Notes: a model not told the origin generated them from the sequence alone. Counted from the stretch's first letter, positions 25,313 to 34,218 are shown. The stretch: 42,784 nt of DNA from a bacterium (GCA_028713675.1 JAQTNV010000008.1:1-42784); one strand, 5' to 3'. Numbers and translations: made by a program.

Positions 25313-27850
25313 CTATTCCGTCAAAACCTCGTTCAACTTCGATTCCCATTCATCCTCGGCCAGTACTTCGAAGCGGAGCACCTTGTCTTTCATCTCAAGT
25401 CCGAGTTCGCTCCAATTCCGGGACTTGGCCTGCCGGGTGCAAATATCGAATATCTTGCGGATATAGTTCGTTTTGGCGTTGTCCTTCAGGTGTAATCCTT
25501 TGGTTTCCACCACGTACACGCGTTCGTAATCCGCCTGCTCATCCTTGTGCGTGGCTGTGAAAATAAAGTCGGGATAAATCCGATGTTCCCGCCAGCCCTG
25601 AATAGCGTAGTCATGCCGCGAGCGGTTCCGATACCAGAAGAAAAGCCGTTGTTGATTCTCCAGATACCACGCAACCGCCTTCTCTGTCTCATTGAAATCA
25701 TCCTCCGGCACGGCCACGTATAGACTCAGTTCAAGTTGCCCGCCCTTTTCCTTGGTCAGAATCTTCGAGGTCGGCTTGATCGCAATTGATTTCGGGAAAG
25801 ACCAGTCGAGGTTGTTGCCGATAATTAGGAAGCGAAGTTCGTCCTTTTTCAGCATGGCACAAAAAACCTGCTCGGCGAGTCGGTCCTTTTCCGCTTCAAG
25901 TTGCTTCCGTAACTCTTCGATCAGGAAAACGAAATTGTTCGCAATCTGTCGCTCGGTGTCCTGCTTGCCGCCCATTTTACGGAAGTAATTCAAGATTTTC
26001 TTGGAGAATTCGTATGCCTGCCAGGGGTTCGGTACGATATCGCCTATTTGCCGCGTCATGAATACCGGGTCAACCCGGATGCCGCCTTCTTTCAATTCGT
26101 GGAAGCCTTTGGTTTCAATCAAACGGTGCTTATCGTCTGTAAGTGTGACGCCAATCTCAACGTCTTTCTCCTCGTATTCGGAAAGCGTCAACTGCATTAC
26201 CGGTTTCAAGGTAACGTCATTCCAGGGAATACGGGCCGCAATGTCCATCTCGTAATTGACGGGCCGCCAACTGTTGCCGTTCTTGACCATAAAAACCGGG
26301 AGAATCGTGCGGTTCGCGGCCTTCTTGAACCGTTCGCGGATGTCGAAAAGTCGGTCGTTACCGTCGCCCGCCTTGCCGTGCTCATCATCGGTGGCAATAT
26401 GCCCACGCAGATCGCCCAAGCCTTCTTCTTCAAAGCCCTGTCTGATATTGTCCAGCAGTTCTTTCCCGCGCTGTTGGAAACAGAACACGTAGCTTTCATC
26501 GAGTTCCAGGATTTGCGTCTTCCGGGCGTATGGTTGCCGAAGAATGCGTCCGACAAGTTGGGTCAAAGCGTTCTGCGAAGACGGGTTCGTCAGGATCACG
26601 AGCACATAAGCGAACGAGCAATCCCAGCCCTCTTGAAGCGCCTGCTTCGTGATGATGTACCGGACTTTGCAGTCCCGCCCGAGAAGTCCGCCCACGTCGT
26701 CAACTTCCTTGAGTTCATCCTTCTCGCTCGTCTTGACCACGACTTGTTCCGCCGGAATGCCCATGATTTTCGTCAAGTGTTCCCGGACTTGCTCCGAATG
26801 AATCCAGCGACCGCCCTGCTGGTCTTTGCCAGTCCGCTCAACTTGAATCAGGCAAATGGGCCGGATGTTAATGCCGGTGTTCGCGTTGTATTCCTTGGCT
26901 TTTTCCTCCAGCACGTTCCGCTTATTCACCCCGGCCAGCAAGGTGTCCTTCCAGTCCGGGCTTGCCTTGTTCACAACGTGGAGATCCAACTTGATCATTT
27001 CTTCGTGGTGCAGTTCCCGGCCGGTGATGTCCACGATAATGTTGCTTTGAACCGGCGTCGCCGAAAGTTCAACAATCAGGCACGGATTGAACCCGCGCAA
27101 GGTATCCTGAGCCCCCTCGCTGTAAGCCTTGTGTCCTTCGTCCAAAATGATGACCGGCGCAAGCGTTCGGAGCGTGTTGCCCAATGAAGTCTTGATCTGC
27201 CTGCCCCAAAATCCGCTTTCCTTCTCGTACGTGTCCAGATTCGGGAAGCGTTTGAGTGTGGCTTCCTGGGCCTTGATATCGTCCTCTGGCGGGAAGAAGT
27301 CCTGAAAACCGCCGCTGTCCTTGAACACCTTCAACGTTTCCTTCGTCTTCCGGTTCGCCGATGGAAGCATGAGCATCAGGACAACGAGATTCTCCTGCAC
27401 GTCCTGTGGGGCAAAGTGGTCTGTCTTCTCCAAAATCAGAGTATGCCCGCCGCTCGCAAGGTCAAGGTGCTGGCGATAGGGGTGATCCCGGTCTTTCAGT
27501 TTCTGGATCGTCTGCCGGTAAATCTGCGTCGTGGGGACAATCCAAAGCACAAGCCCCATCTGTCGTTTGCGGTAGATCATGTTAACAAGGTCAACCGTCT
27601 TGACCGCCAGCAGGGTTTTCCCTCCGCCAGTCGGAACTTTCAGACAGAATATCGGCAACGGTTGATCCAGCCCGTTTTTACGCGGCAGATACCGGCAAGC
27701 AAGGCCGGTCTTCTCCCAAGCCTTCACCGCAAAGTCAAAGGCCAGGTCGGGGTCAGTTATGCCTTCGGCCTTCTTCTTCAGATCGGCCAAAAGGTCAAGG
27801 TAACTCCTGATCCCTTCCAACGCTCTTTGCTGGTATTCTTTGAGTTGCAT
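25313..27850 (-). CDS. res: Type III restriction enzyme, Res subunit
   Basis: 845 residues. Superfamily 2 helicase/translocase with Walker A in VPTGGGKTLLA (about 73-83), a DEGH box (ILDEGHKAYS), motif III ELSATPV and motif VI QLVGRILRQPYAR. A C-terminal PD-(D/E)XK nuclease has YPDFIF (about 759) and VVETKG (about 781). Works with Mod to cut DNA between two inverted, unmethylated sites after ATP-dependent sliding. Start at ATG 27850, where AGGA lies six bases upstream; a start seven codons earlier is also open. All catalytic motifs are intact. Confidence 0.93.
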   Translation of the reverse strand: MQLKEYQQRALEGIRSYLDLLADLKKKAEGITDPDLAFDFAVKAWEKTGLACRYLPRKNGLDQPLPIFCLKVPTGGGKTLLAVKTVDLVNMIYRKRQMGLVLWIVPTTQIYRQTIQKLKDRDHPYRQHLDLASGGHTLILEKTDHFAPQDVQENLVVLMLMLPSANRKTKETLKVFKDSGGFQDFFPPEDDIKAQEATLKRFPNLDTYEKESGFWGRQIKTSLGNTLRTLAPVIILDEGHKAYSEGAQDTLRGFNPCLIVELSATPVQSNIIVDITGRELHHEEMIKLDLHVVNKASPDWKDTLLAGVNKRNVLEEKAKEYNANTGINIRPICLIQVERTGKDQQGGRWIHSEQVREHLTKIMGIPAEQVVVKTSEKDELKEVDDVGGLLGRDCKVRYIITKQALQEGWDCSFAYVLVILTNPSSQNALTQLVGRILRQPYARKTQILELDESYVFCFQQRGKELLDNIRQGFEEEGLGDLRGHIATDDEHGKAGDGNDRLFDIRERFKKAANRTILPVFMVKNGNSWRPVNYEMDIAARIPWNDVTLKPVMQLTLSEYEEKDVEIGVTLTDDKHRLIETKGFHELKEGGIRVDPVFMTRQIGDIVPNPWQAYEFSKKILNYFRKMGGKQDTERQIANNFVFLIEELRKQLEAEKDRLAEQVFCAMLKKDELRFLIIGNNLDWSFPKSIAIKPTSKILTKEKGGQLELSLYVAVPEDDFNETEKAVAWYLENQQRLFFWYRNRSRHDYAIQGWREHRIYPDFIFTATHKDEQADYERVYVVETKGLHLKDNAKTNYIRKIFDICTRQAKSRNWSELGLEMKDKVLRFEVLAEDEWESKLNEVLTE

Positions 27851-27884
27851 CAAGAATCCTGCGGAAAACAAACTATCTATAATT

Positions 27885-27935
27885 CGTTGATAATCAACGC
27901 TCTTATTTTTATTTGCATTTCAAATCCGCAAATAA
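27885..27935. promoter_or_regulatory. Two palindromes in the mod-res spacer
   Basis: CGTTGATAATCAACG (27885-27899) is a perfect 7-bp dyad around one base, and TTATTTGC / GCAAATAA (27909-27916 and 27928-27935) is an 8-bp inverted repeat. Both sit 35-85 bases upstream of res in a 144-base spacer. They may be operators or transcript hairpins that set Res expression below Mod. Two tiny ORFs (12 and 28 codons) in the spacer are not convincing. Confidence 0.35.
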
Positions 27936-27994
27936 GTCCCTGTACCCTCATTCGAAGCGCCATTGTTTTTCCCTAGTCTTACTCATGGATTTCC

Positions 27995-29626
27995 TCACCT
28001 CGTTAATTCATAAATCTCAAAAGGTAACTGCGCAAAATCAATCCGGTATTGGTCAAGGTGCTCCTGGTCCAGATACTTCGTCGGCGCGAAGACAAGCCGC
28101 CGCTTGTCCTTCTTCAAGGCCGGAAGACTCTTCGCCATGTCCAGCGTCAAAGCCAGATTCTTCAGTTTCGCAATGTCCGGCTCGTATAAAAGGAACACTT
28201 GATAATTACGGCTCTCTCCAACGAAATGTTTTTTCTCGACAATAGCCTTCTCGTCGAACTCCTCGCCAGTCGCCGTGTAGAATACGTAGCGGGCAAGCTC
28301 CTCATATGTCGGCAGGCTGTCGCCTTCGAGAATGGCTTCCAGTTCAACTGCTTTGCCGAGTTTGAAAAAGCTGAATGTTCCGCCGAGACCTTTCTTTAGC
28401 ATTTCGTCTTTGGCCGATGGAATTCCCTTAATAACGCGGCGGACGCGCTCAGCCGTAATGGAATCGGCGTAATCCTCGCATTCGACCAAGATGAAGCGAC
28501 GGTTCCCGTCATCTTCTGCATTGAGTGACAAGACGGCTTGGCCCGTAGTGCCGGAGCCAGCGGTACAATCTAGGATCAGATCGCGACTCTCGGCAGAAGT
28601 GACGATTCGCAAGAGGTGTTTGATTAGACCGACGGGCTTAGGGAACTGAAGAACGACCTCGTCGTTGAAGACGCCGCGCAAATCCGCGGTGCCCTCCTGA
28701 GTATAAATCTTATCGATTATTGAGAACGGTTTGGCTCCCCGTTTTTCGCCAGCCTCATCAATAAGATATTGCTTGTATGAGATAGAATAGCCGTCGTCCG
28801 TTTTCGTGAAAGTGAGTTCGTCTTCTGCAAGAGCTTTTTCGACACGGTCGTGACTCCACCACCATTGGCGCTTAGGCAGAATCTTGCTGCCATCGGGCGC
28901 TTTGATCGGGAAAACCAAGTTCTCTCTCCGATCCATGCTCTTTGTTGCTTCAAGAGGCTTGATCCTATAAGGCCCGCGTTCCGCAAATTTCGAGTCGCGG
29001 TATTTGTAGTAACGCGCTTCTGCCTCCTCATCGGGCGGTAACCACAAATCAAGGATGTTCTGCTTATTGCGAGCATACAGCAGACAATACTCATGCTGGC
29101 GGACGACGTATTTTTCTTTCGCCCCGCCTCCATAGCTTTTCTTCCAAATGAACTGTTCAACAAAGTTGTCTTCGCCAAATACCTCGTCCATCAAGGCTCT
29201 AATACGATACTGCTCGTTGTCATCAATCGATACGAAAATGACGCCATCCTCGGTCATGAGTTCGCGGAGTAACTTCAACCTGGGCATCATCATGCAGAGC
29301 CACTTGTCATGGCGGGTCAAGTCTTCGCGGTCAACGACCTTGCCAAACCATTCCTGCATCATCGGCGAATTGACATTGTCGTTATAGACCCATTTCTCGT
29401 TTCCAGTGTTATATGGCGGGTCAATGTAGACGCATTTGATCTTCCCGGCGTAGAGCGGCAAGAGCGCTTTCAGGGCCTTTAGGTTATCGCCGTGGATTAT
29501 CAGGTTGTCATGCAGACTCACTTTGTCCGTCAGGCTTTTGGCCTTGACCGGGATAAGCTCGTGATACTTCACCAGCAAGTGGTGATTCTGCACAAACGTC
29601 TTTCCCTTGAACTGTAGTTGCGCCAT
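27995..29626 (-). CDS. mod: Type III DNA N6-adenine methyltransferase, Mod subunit
   Basis: 543 residues. Beta-class amino-methyltransferase: catalytic DPPY in VYIDPPYNTGNEKW (about 69-72) precedes the SAM-binding LDCTAGSGTTGQAVL (about 355-370). The central target-recognition region (about 160-320) is the variable part. Methylates one strand of an asymmetric site and recruits Res. GAGG lies eight bases before the ATG. The variable region shows no simple-sequence repeat of the kind that makes phase-variable mod genes switch. Confidence 0.95.
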   Translation of the reverse strand: MAQLQFKGKTFVQNHHLLVKYHELIPVKAKSLTDKVSLHDNLIIHGDNLKALKALLPLYAGKIKCVYIDPPYNTGNEKWVYNDNVNSPMMQEWFGKVVDREDLTRHDKWLCMMMPRLKLLRELMTEDGVIFVSIDDNEQYRIRALMDEVFGEDNFVEQFIWKKSYGGGAKEKYVVRQHEYCLLYARNKQNILDLWLPPDEEAEARYYKYRDSKFAERGPYRIKPLEATKSMDRRENLVFPIKAPDGSKILPKRQWWWSHDRVEKALAEDELTFTKTDDGYSISYKQYLIDEAGEKRGAKPFSIIDKIYTQEGTADLRGVFNDEVVLQFPKPVGLIKHLLRIVTSAESRDLILDCTAGSGTTGQAVLSLNAEDDGNRRFILVECEDYADSITAERVRRVIKGIPSAKDEMLKKGLGGTFSFFKLGKAVELEAILEGDSLPTYEELARYVFYTATGEEFDEKAIVEKKHFVGESRNYQVFLLYEPDIAKLKNLALTLDMAKSLPALKKDKRRLVFAPTKYLDQEHLDQYRIDFAQLPFEIYELTR

Positions 29627-29858
29627 GAATCGCCTCGCTATCCTTTAACCGTAATCACTTTGAGATCATCAATTTTAAAAAATCCCTGTGCCTCCGAGAC
29701 GTTATTACCTATTTTGTTAATTTTGTCCCAATTTTATTTTAGTATACGTCTTTTCTGGGTCACATCTTGTTTTTTGCCAATCTGGTTCATCTGGTCATGA
29801 GAATTAGGTTGGGATCGTTTTCTGACAGTTTTAAAGAAAGTGTCAAAGTAAAAAATCT

Positions 29859-30635
29859 TTAGCAAGGGCATAGGCGGCTAGACTCAATAATTTTTCTTGA
29901 TCGAATAAACATTCGCATCGAGGCTTTGCCGCATTCAATCGATTTTTCCAGGAATTCTTCGGGCAGGACCCCTTTCATATAATCTCCGAATACCCTCTTC
30001 CAATGGCTTTCGTCTAGCAACGGCTCGCCGACATCCTTGATATTATCATCTCCTAAAAAACCGAGGTAAACAAGCACGGTGGGGATACCGAGGGATGCAA
30101 GTTTCCATGCATAGGCCACGCGGTTGGAAAGCTGGTAGTTCTTATCCCGGGAGATTTCTACCCCGGGGATTATTCGGGCCAACGCTTGCCGTGATTCTTC
30201 GATCGCCTCAGAAATTTTTTCGTGGTTTTCCTTTGAGTTTTGGGTAGGGACAGAAAGCTTTTTCCCTTCGAGCTTTAGCTCAGCGCAATTAGCCTTGGCC
30301 TCCACCATGACCAGGCCTTTCTTGCCGTTTATTGTGCAGGTGGATAAAAAATCCCAGTTTGGGCGATTCGCCCCCCTCTTATGTTTCAGCCACCAATTAT
30401 CCAGGGATTGGGCTATTTCTTTGGGCAGGTATTCAGAACCAAGCTCGTGGAGTTTTGCCTCGGTTGGCTCTTTTTCTCCCCTGGGCATCCAATGATCACC
30501 GGGGCTTACTATCGACCTGGACGGTTCCAAAAGCTGGTTAAGGGAGGACAAAAATTCGCTTTTATCCAAGCTGGTCCAGTCTAGGACATGTTTCCGACTA
30601 CCCCGGCAAGGTTTTTTATTTGAGTTCTTTTTCAT
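29859..30635 (-). CDS. PD-(D/E)XK nuclease-like hypothetical protein
   Basis: 258 residues. Asp95 in RPNWDFLS and Glu112-Ala-Lys114 in GLVMVEAKAN form a D-x16-ExK arrangement, with a preceding Glu-bearing helix (TEAKLHELGSEY), as in PD-(D/E)XK nucleases. The rest is not recognised. It has no Shine-Dalgarno sequence but a good promoter ending about five bases before the ATG, so the mRNA may be nearly leaderless. It is upstream of mod with a 232-base AT-rich spacer; it may be an accessory nuclease or a solitary gene. Confidence 0.5.
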   Translation of the reverse strand: MKKNSNKKPCRGSRKHVLDWTSLDKSEFLSSLNQLLEPSRSIVSPGDHWMPRGEKEPTEAKLHELGSEYLPKEIAQSLDNWWLKHKRGANRPNWDFLSTCTINGKKGLVMVEAKANCAELKLEGKKLSVPTQNSKENHEKISEAIEESRQALARIIPGVEISRDKNYQLSNRVAYAWKLASLGIPTVLVYLGFLGDDNIKDVGEPLLDESHWKRVFGDYMKGVLPEEFLEKSIECGKASMRMFIRSRKIIESSRLCPC

Positions 30636-30646
30636 ACCTTTATTTT

Positions 30647-30674
30647 AAAATATGGCAGTGACAGGGTATGTCAA
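30647..30674 (-). promoter_or_regulatory. Promoter of the PD-(D/E)XK-like gene
   Basis: On the minus strand TTGACA (30674-30669) and TATTTT (30652-30647) are separated by 16 bases. Transcription would start near 30640, with the ATG at 30635. Confidence 0.55.
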
Positions 30675-30713
30675 CCGATGGAACCGATTATATGCCTGAA
30701 GCTTGATCGGTTC
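30672..30713. promoter_or_regulatory. Operator-like AACCGAT repeats
   Basis: AACCGAT occurs twice in direct orientation (30673-30679 and 30682-30688). GAACCGAT (30681-30688) is also the exact inverse complement of ATCGGTTC (30706-30713). The group overlaps and extends upstream of the -35 box of the nuclease-like gene, a usual place for a regulator site. Confidence 0.4.
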
Positions 30714-30993
30714 AATTTTAGCAATAATCGCAAACCCTACGGATAATCAATTTAAAGCCACCTTTTAATTTCCCTTTATGCAAGAAAAAGAACGCCGGAT
30801 TAAGGGCGTATGCCAGACATGCGGGGTTGGACCCCGAATCAATATTGGCAAGGATCCGCTTCCCTAAACTGCGCTCGCGATAAACTCCAGCGGGAATCCA
30901 GAAGAATGAGGATGGATTCACCCGGATCAAGTCCAGGGTAGGCTGAATCAAGTGCGGAATGACAGAATGAGAAAGATGAATACAGGCTGGTTT

Positions 30994-31758
30994 CTAAAAT
31001 TCGATTTTTACCCCCGGGGAAAGGAGGGTCACGGGGGGATCGCTGAGTTTCCGGAGTTCCCGGGAAAGGGTCTTCAGGTAGGCGGGCTTCATGTGGGAAA
31101 TGTAAATTTTCACTCCCCGGTCATTTAAATGTTTCATGTCTTCTTCCAGCATCCGGGGCGTCATGTGCCGGCTGATCCGGGCCAGCTTCTCCATCGAATT
31201 CGGAAATGAAACATCCACGATCATCGCTTTGACGTTGCCGATGGCGTTGACCAGCTTCCACATCCCGGGGTTGGGTCCGGTGTCACCGGAATAAAGCAGC
31301 CAGCCCTTATCCCCTTCGATCAGATAACCCAATGACTCCACGGTATGGTTGCTTTTAAAAGCCAATACCTTTCGCCCTTCCACCCGGAACTTCTTCCCCA
31401 CCGGGATGGTTTTGAAACGGAGCATGGGATGCCGGGGATTGGGGATCTGGGTAAAATCGGGCCAGATCAGCCAATTGAAAAGATTCTTTTTGATTCCCCG
31501 GACCACCCCCCGGGAACTGTACACCAGGATCGAATGGGAATTTTGGGCGTTGACATTGTCCGCCAGGAAAAGAATATCCTTGATATGGTCCATATGGGTA
31601 TGGGAAACCAAAATGGACCGGATTTTGACCTGTTCCTTGATGGACAGCCGGCTGGTGACCGCCCCGGCGTCGAGCAGGATGGAATCCCCGACCAGGAAGG
31701 CCGAGGTGGCGTAGCCCGGCATCTTGGCGCCGTAACAACCCAGAACCCTTAGCTTCAT
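30994..31758 (-). CDS. Class II-like 3',5'-cyclic-nucleotide phosphodiesterase (metallo-beta-lactamase fold)
   Basis: 254 residues. HTHMDHIKDILFLADN (about 53-68) carries the metal ligands His53, His55, Asp57, His58 and fits the class II phosphodiesterase pattern. Further segments are FNWLIWPDFTQIP, SNHTVES, YSGDTGPN, DVSFPN and ISHMKP, all in the order seen in bacterial members annotated as cyclic-nucleotide phosphodiesterases. Would hydrolyse cAMP (or cGMP) to the 5' nucleotide. It lies 56 bases after the Crp-like gene in a block with an adenylate cyclase, which supports the assignment. An RNase Z-like hydrolase is the alternative. Confidence 0.75.
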   Translation of the reverse strand: MKLRVLGCYGAKMPGYATSAFLVGDSILLDAGAVTSRLSIKEQVKIRSILVSHTHMDHIKDILFLADNVNAQNSHSILVYSSRGVVRGIKKNLFNWLIWPDFTQIPNPRHPMLRFKTIPVGKKFRVEGRKVLAFKSNHTVESLGYLIEGDKGWLLYSGDTGPNPGMWKLVNAIGNVKAMIVDVSFPNSMEKLARISRHMTPRMLEEDMKHLNDRGVKIYISHMKPAYLKTLSRELRKLSDPPVTLLSPGVKIEF

Positions 31759-31814
31759 TTTCCTTTATCCCCCTCGAAACTGCGGATCAGTCCCCCGATG
31801 ATCCCCACCCCGGC

Positions 31815-32462
31815 TTAACCCCCGAATTGCTCCTTCATCGATAGATAATCCAGATATTTTTTCAGTTTGTCCAGATCAGGGACGAAATACCCCTTCTCGT
31901 CCTTCCGGGCTACCCCCGCCTTGGCGATCTCATCCCAGAGCGGCGCCAATTGGTTGGCTTCCACCCCGGAGGCCGTTTCGAGTTCCTGCTCGGTGCCGCC
32001 CACGCGGATCCCCTGATTCTCCGGCTTCCCCCTCGCCTCGGCCCAGCGCACCAGGATCAGCACCACTCTCTGGTTATGATTTTTCAGGAGCAGGCTTTCG
32101 ATCTGGTTGTCGGTATCCTGGAGCCGGGCCGCCAGTTTCTTGATGATCCGGATGGCAATCTCCGCGTTGTTCCTGAGCATGGTTTCAAAAGTCTTGGGAT
32201 CGATCACCAGCAGGTTGGCGTCTTCCATCACCGTCGCGGTGGCCGAGCGGGGACGATTGTTCAGAATGGACATCTCCCCGAAAAAGTCCCCGGTGGGCAG
32301 AATCGCCAGGGTTTTCTCGAGATTCCCGATTTTCTTGGAGATCTTGACCTTGCCCGACTGGATGATATACATCTCCTGGCCGGCCGATCCGTCCTGGAAA
32401 AGCACCGTCCCGGCCGGGAACGACTTCCCGAACTTTTCAAAAAGCTTGTCGTCCGCCCCCAT
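31815..32462 (-). CDS. Crp/Fnr-like cyclic-nucleotide-binding protein
   Basis: 215 residues from ATG 32462, preceded by GGGAG seven bases away; the longer open frame would overlap the HD-GYP gene and lacks such a site. One CNB domain (about 10-125) has the phosphate-binding cassette FGEMSILNNRPRSATA, with the ligand Arg at about 72, so it should bind a cyclic nucleotide. The C-terminal 85 residues (TEQELETASGVEANQLAPLWDEIAKAGV) look like a diverged winged helix, so DNA binding is plausible but not certain. Transcribed 31 bases after the HD-GYP gene. Confidence 0.8.
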   Translation of the reverse strand: MGADDKLFEKFGKSFPAGTVLFQDGSAGQEMYIIQSGKVKISKKIGNLEKTLAILPTGDFFGEMSILNNRPRSATATVMEDANLLVIDPKTFETMLRNNAEIAIRIIKKLAARLQDTDNQIESLLLKNHNQRVVLILVRWAEARGKPENQGIRVGGTEQELETASGVEANQLAPLWDEIAKAGVARKDEKGYFVPDLDKLKKYLDYLSMKEQFGG

Positions 32463-32493
32463 TTTTTTCTCCCGATCCTCCTGCTGCGACTGG

Positions 32494-34218
32494 CTAGGCG
32501 GTGTTTTTGCCCACCGACCTGACCTTCCCCTTTTCGTAAGCGCGGATGAAAGCCTCGACCACCTGCTGATCAAACTGGATCCCGGCAAACTTCTTCAACT
32601 CATTCAGCGCGACCTCGTCCGGGAGCGCCTTCCGGTAAGGGCGGTCCGAGGTCATGGCGTCAAAGGTGTCCGCCGCGGCGATGATCCGGGCGAAGATCGG
32701 GATCTCCCCGTCCTTGATCCCATCGGGATAACCCTTGCCGTCGAACCGCTCCTGGTGATGGAGAATGCCAGGGACCACGTCCTTCAGGCCGTCAATATGT
32801 TTGACGATGTGCGCCCCGATCTCGGGGTGGCGCCTCATCTGGGCCAGTTCCTCCTGATCGAGCGGCCCCTCCTTGCGCAGGACCCGGTCCTCCACCCCGA
32901 TCTTGCCGATGTCGTGCAGGACCGCGGCAATGCGCAGCCTTTCCATTTCATCTTTGGGCAGGCCGAGTTCGCCGGCGATCGCCCAGGAGTAAAACACCAC
33001 CCGCTGGGTATGGCCGCCGGTGTAGGGATCGCGTTTTTCGATGGACTCGGCCAGGGCCTCTGCCGTCTCCAGGAAGGTCTTCTGGATTTCCGTGTAGAGG
33101 TTGGCGTTGTCGATCGCGATTGCCACCTGGTTAGCCAGGGACTTGAAGAGTTCCAGGTCCTCCTGGCTGAAGATCTGCCCGCCCTGCTTGTTGATCGCCT
33201 GCAGGACCCCGATCATCTTGTCCTTGGCCTTGACCGGGACGCAGATCATGTCCCGGGTGGAAAATGCGGATTTCTGGTCCGCCTTCCGGAAATGCCGGGG
33301 GTCCTGGGAAACGTCCGGGATCAGAAGCGCCTCGTCCTTTTCCGCCACCCAGCCGGCGATGCCCTCGCCGATTTTCAGGCGGATCTGCTTCACCGCATCC
33401 CCCTTATCTCCCAGGGCCACATCGAAATAAAGTTCATTTTTTTCCTGGTCCACGAGGAGCAGGGAACCCACCTCCGCCCCCATCAGATGGGTGGCGGCCT
33501 CCATGGCTTTTTTCCGGACCACCAGGGGATCCAAGGAGGAGTTGAGGAGGGCGGAGACCTCGATCAGTTCGGAATGCTGTTCCGCCTGCTGCCGGGACTC
33601 CAGGAAAAGCCGCGCGTTCTGGATGACAATGGCGAGCTGGCTGGCCAGGGAGGAAAGGTTCTCCAGATCTTCCTGGGCCAACAGTTGCCGGTCTTTCTTG
33701 TTGATCGCCTCGACCGCCCCGAAAACCTGGTCCCCGATCCGGAGGGGCACGCAAAGGATTTCCCGGGTTTCAAAACCGACCAGATCCGCATATTCCTTCT
33801 GCCAGAGCGGGTCGCCGGCCACCTGGGTGGAAACGTAAGGGCGGCCGTTCTGGGTCACCCAGCCCGCGATCCCTTCGCCGATTCTCAGCTTCTTGCCCTT
33901 CAGCTTTTCGCTTCCGAAACCCCGGACCGACTTAAAAACGATATGTTCCCCGTCTTTTTCCTTCAGAAAAATGGTGCCGGCCTCCGCTCCCACCATTTTG
34001 AGAATCAGGTCCAGGCTCCCGTCCAGGATCTCGCTCAGTTTCCCCCGCTGCTCCGGCGACCGGCTGAGGGCCCGCGAGATCTGCCCGATCCCCCGGAAAA
34101 CCTCCAGTTCCCCTTCCTTGACCGCCAGCTTCTGCTGGAGCTCGGAGACCTGGAATTTCAGGGTGATGAGTTGTTCTTCCAGGCTGACCGATTCCGGCTT
34201 TTTCCCCGTTTCGTTCAT
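32494..34218 (-). CDS. GAF-GAF-HD-GYP phosphodiesterase
   Basis: 574 residues. A short coiled coil (about 12-45) precedes two GAF domains (about 60-200 and 225-375; both with IGEGIAGWV and a VPL/VPV...G...A-INK ending), then an HD-GYP domain (about 395-560) with GGHTQRV, LHDIGKIG, RRHPEIGAHIV, HHQERFDGKGYPDG and DAMTSDRPYR. HD-GYP proteins degrade cyclic di-GMP, and all metal residues are present. GAF domains in several families bind cAMP or cGMP, so this protein could couple the neighbouring cyclase to c-di-GMP; that link is inference. Cytoplasmic. Confidence 0.9.
   Translation of the reverse strand: MNETGKKPESVSLEEQLITLKFQVSELQQKLAVKEGELEVFRGIGQISRALSRSPEQRGKLSEILDGSLDLILKMVGAEAGTIFLKEKDGEHIVFKSVRGFGSEKLKGKKLRIGEGIAGWVTQNGRPYVSTQVAGDPLWQKEYADLVGFETREILCVPLRIGDQVFGAVEAINKKDRQLLAQEDLENLSSLASQLAIVIQNARLFLESRQQAEQHSELIEVSALLNSSLDPLVVRKKAMEAATHLMGAEVGSLLLVDQEKNELYFDVALGDKGDAVKQIRLKIGEGIAGWVAEKDEALLIPDVSQDPRHFRKADQKSAFSTRDMICVPVKAKDKMIGVLQAINKQGGQIFSQEDLELFKSLANQVAIAIDNANLYTEIQKTFLETAEALAESIEKRDPYTGGHTQRVVFYSWAIAGELGLPKDEMERLRIAAVLHDIGKIGVEDRVLRKEGPLDQEELAQMRRHPEIGAHIVKHIDGLKDVVPGILHHQERFDGKGYPDGIKDGEIPIFARIIAAADTFDAMTSDRPYRKALPDEVALNELKKFAGIQFDQQVVEAFIRAYEKGKVRSVGKNTA

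Larger units (their letters stand above)
30636..30993. other. 358-base non-coding island edge with repeat remnants
   Basis: Contains the promoter and dyad listed separately, a small perfect hairpin CGGGGT-TGG-ACCCCG near 30819-30833, and at about 30890-30966 a patchwork of phrases (gcgggaatcc, cccggatcaagtcc, gcggaatgac) that looks like decayed copies of the dispersed palindromic repeats common in intergenic DNA. No ORF is credible. It marks the right border of the AT-richer island. Confidence 0.4.

Noticed and set aside
27900..27976. Small ORFs of 12 and 28 codons between mod and res
   Set aside because: Although one has a good GAGGTGAGGA site, it stops after 12 codons; the other has no ribosome site. 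Not enough to call genes.
24269..30635. Type I R-M, BREX or DISARM system
   Set aside because: Res and Mod have type III architecture, and no HsdS, PglZ, BrxL or DrmA-like gene is present.
22680..30993. Integrated prophage or integrative element
   Set aside because: No integrase, transposase, phage structural gene, tRNA target or flanking att-like repeat at both island ends was seen.
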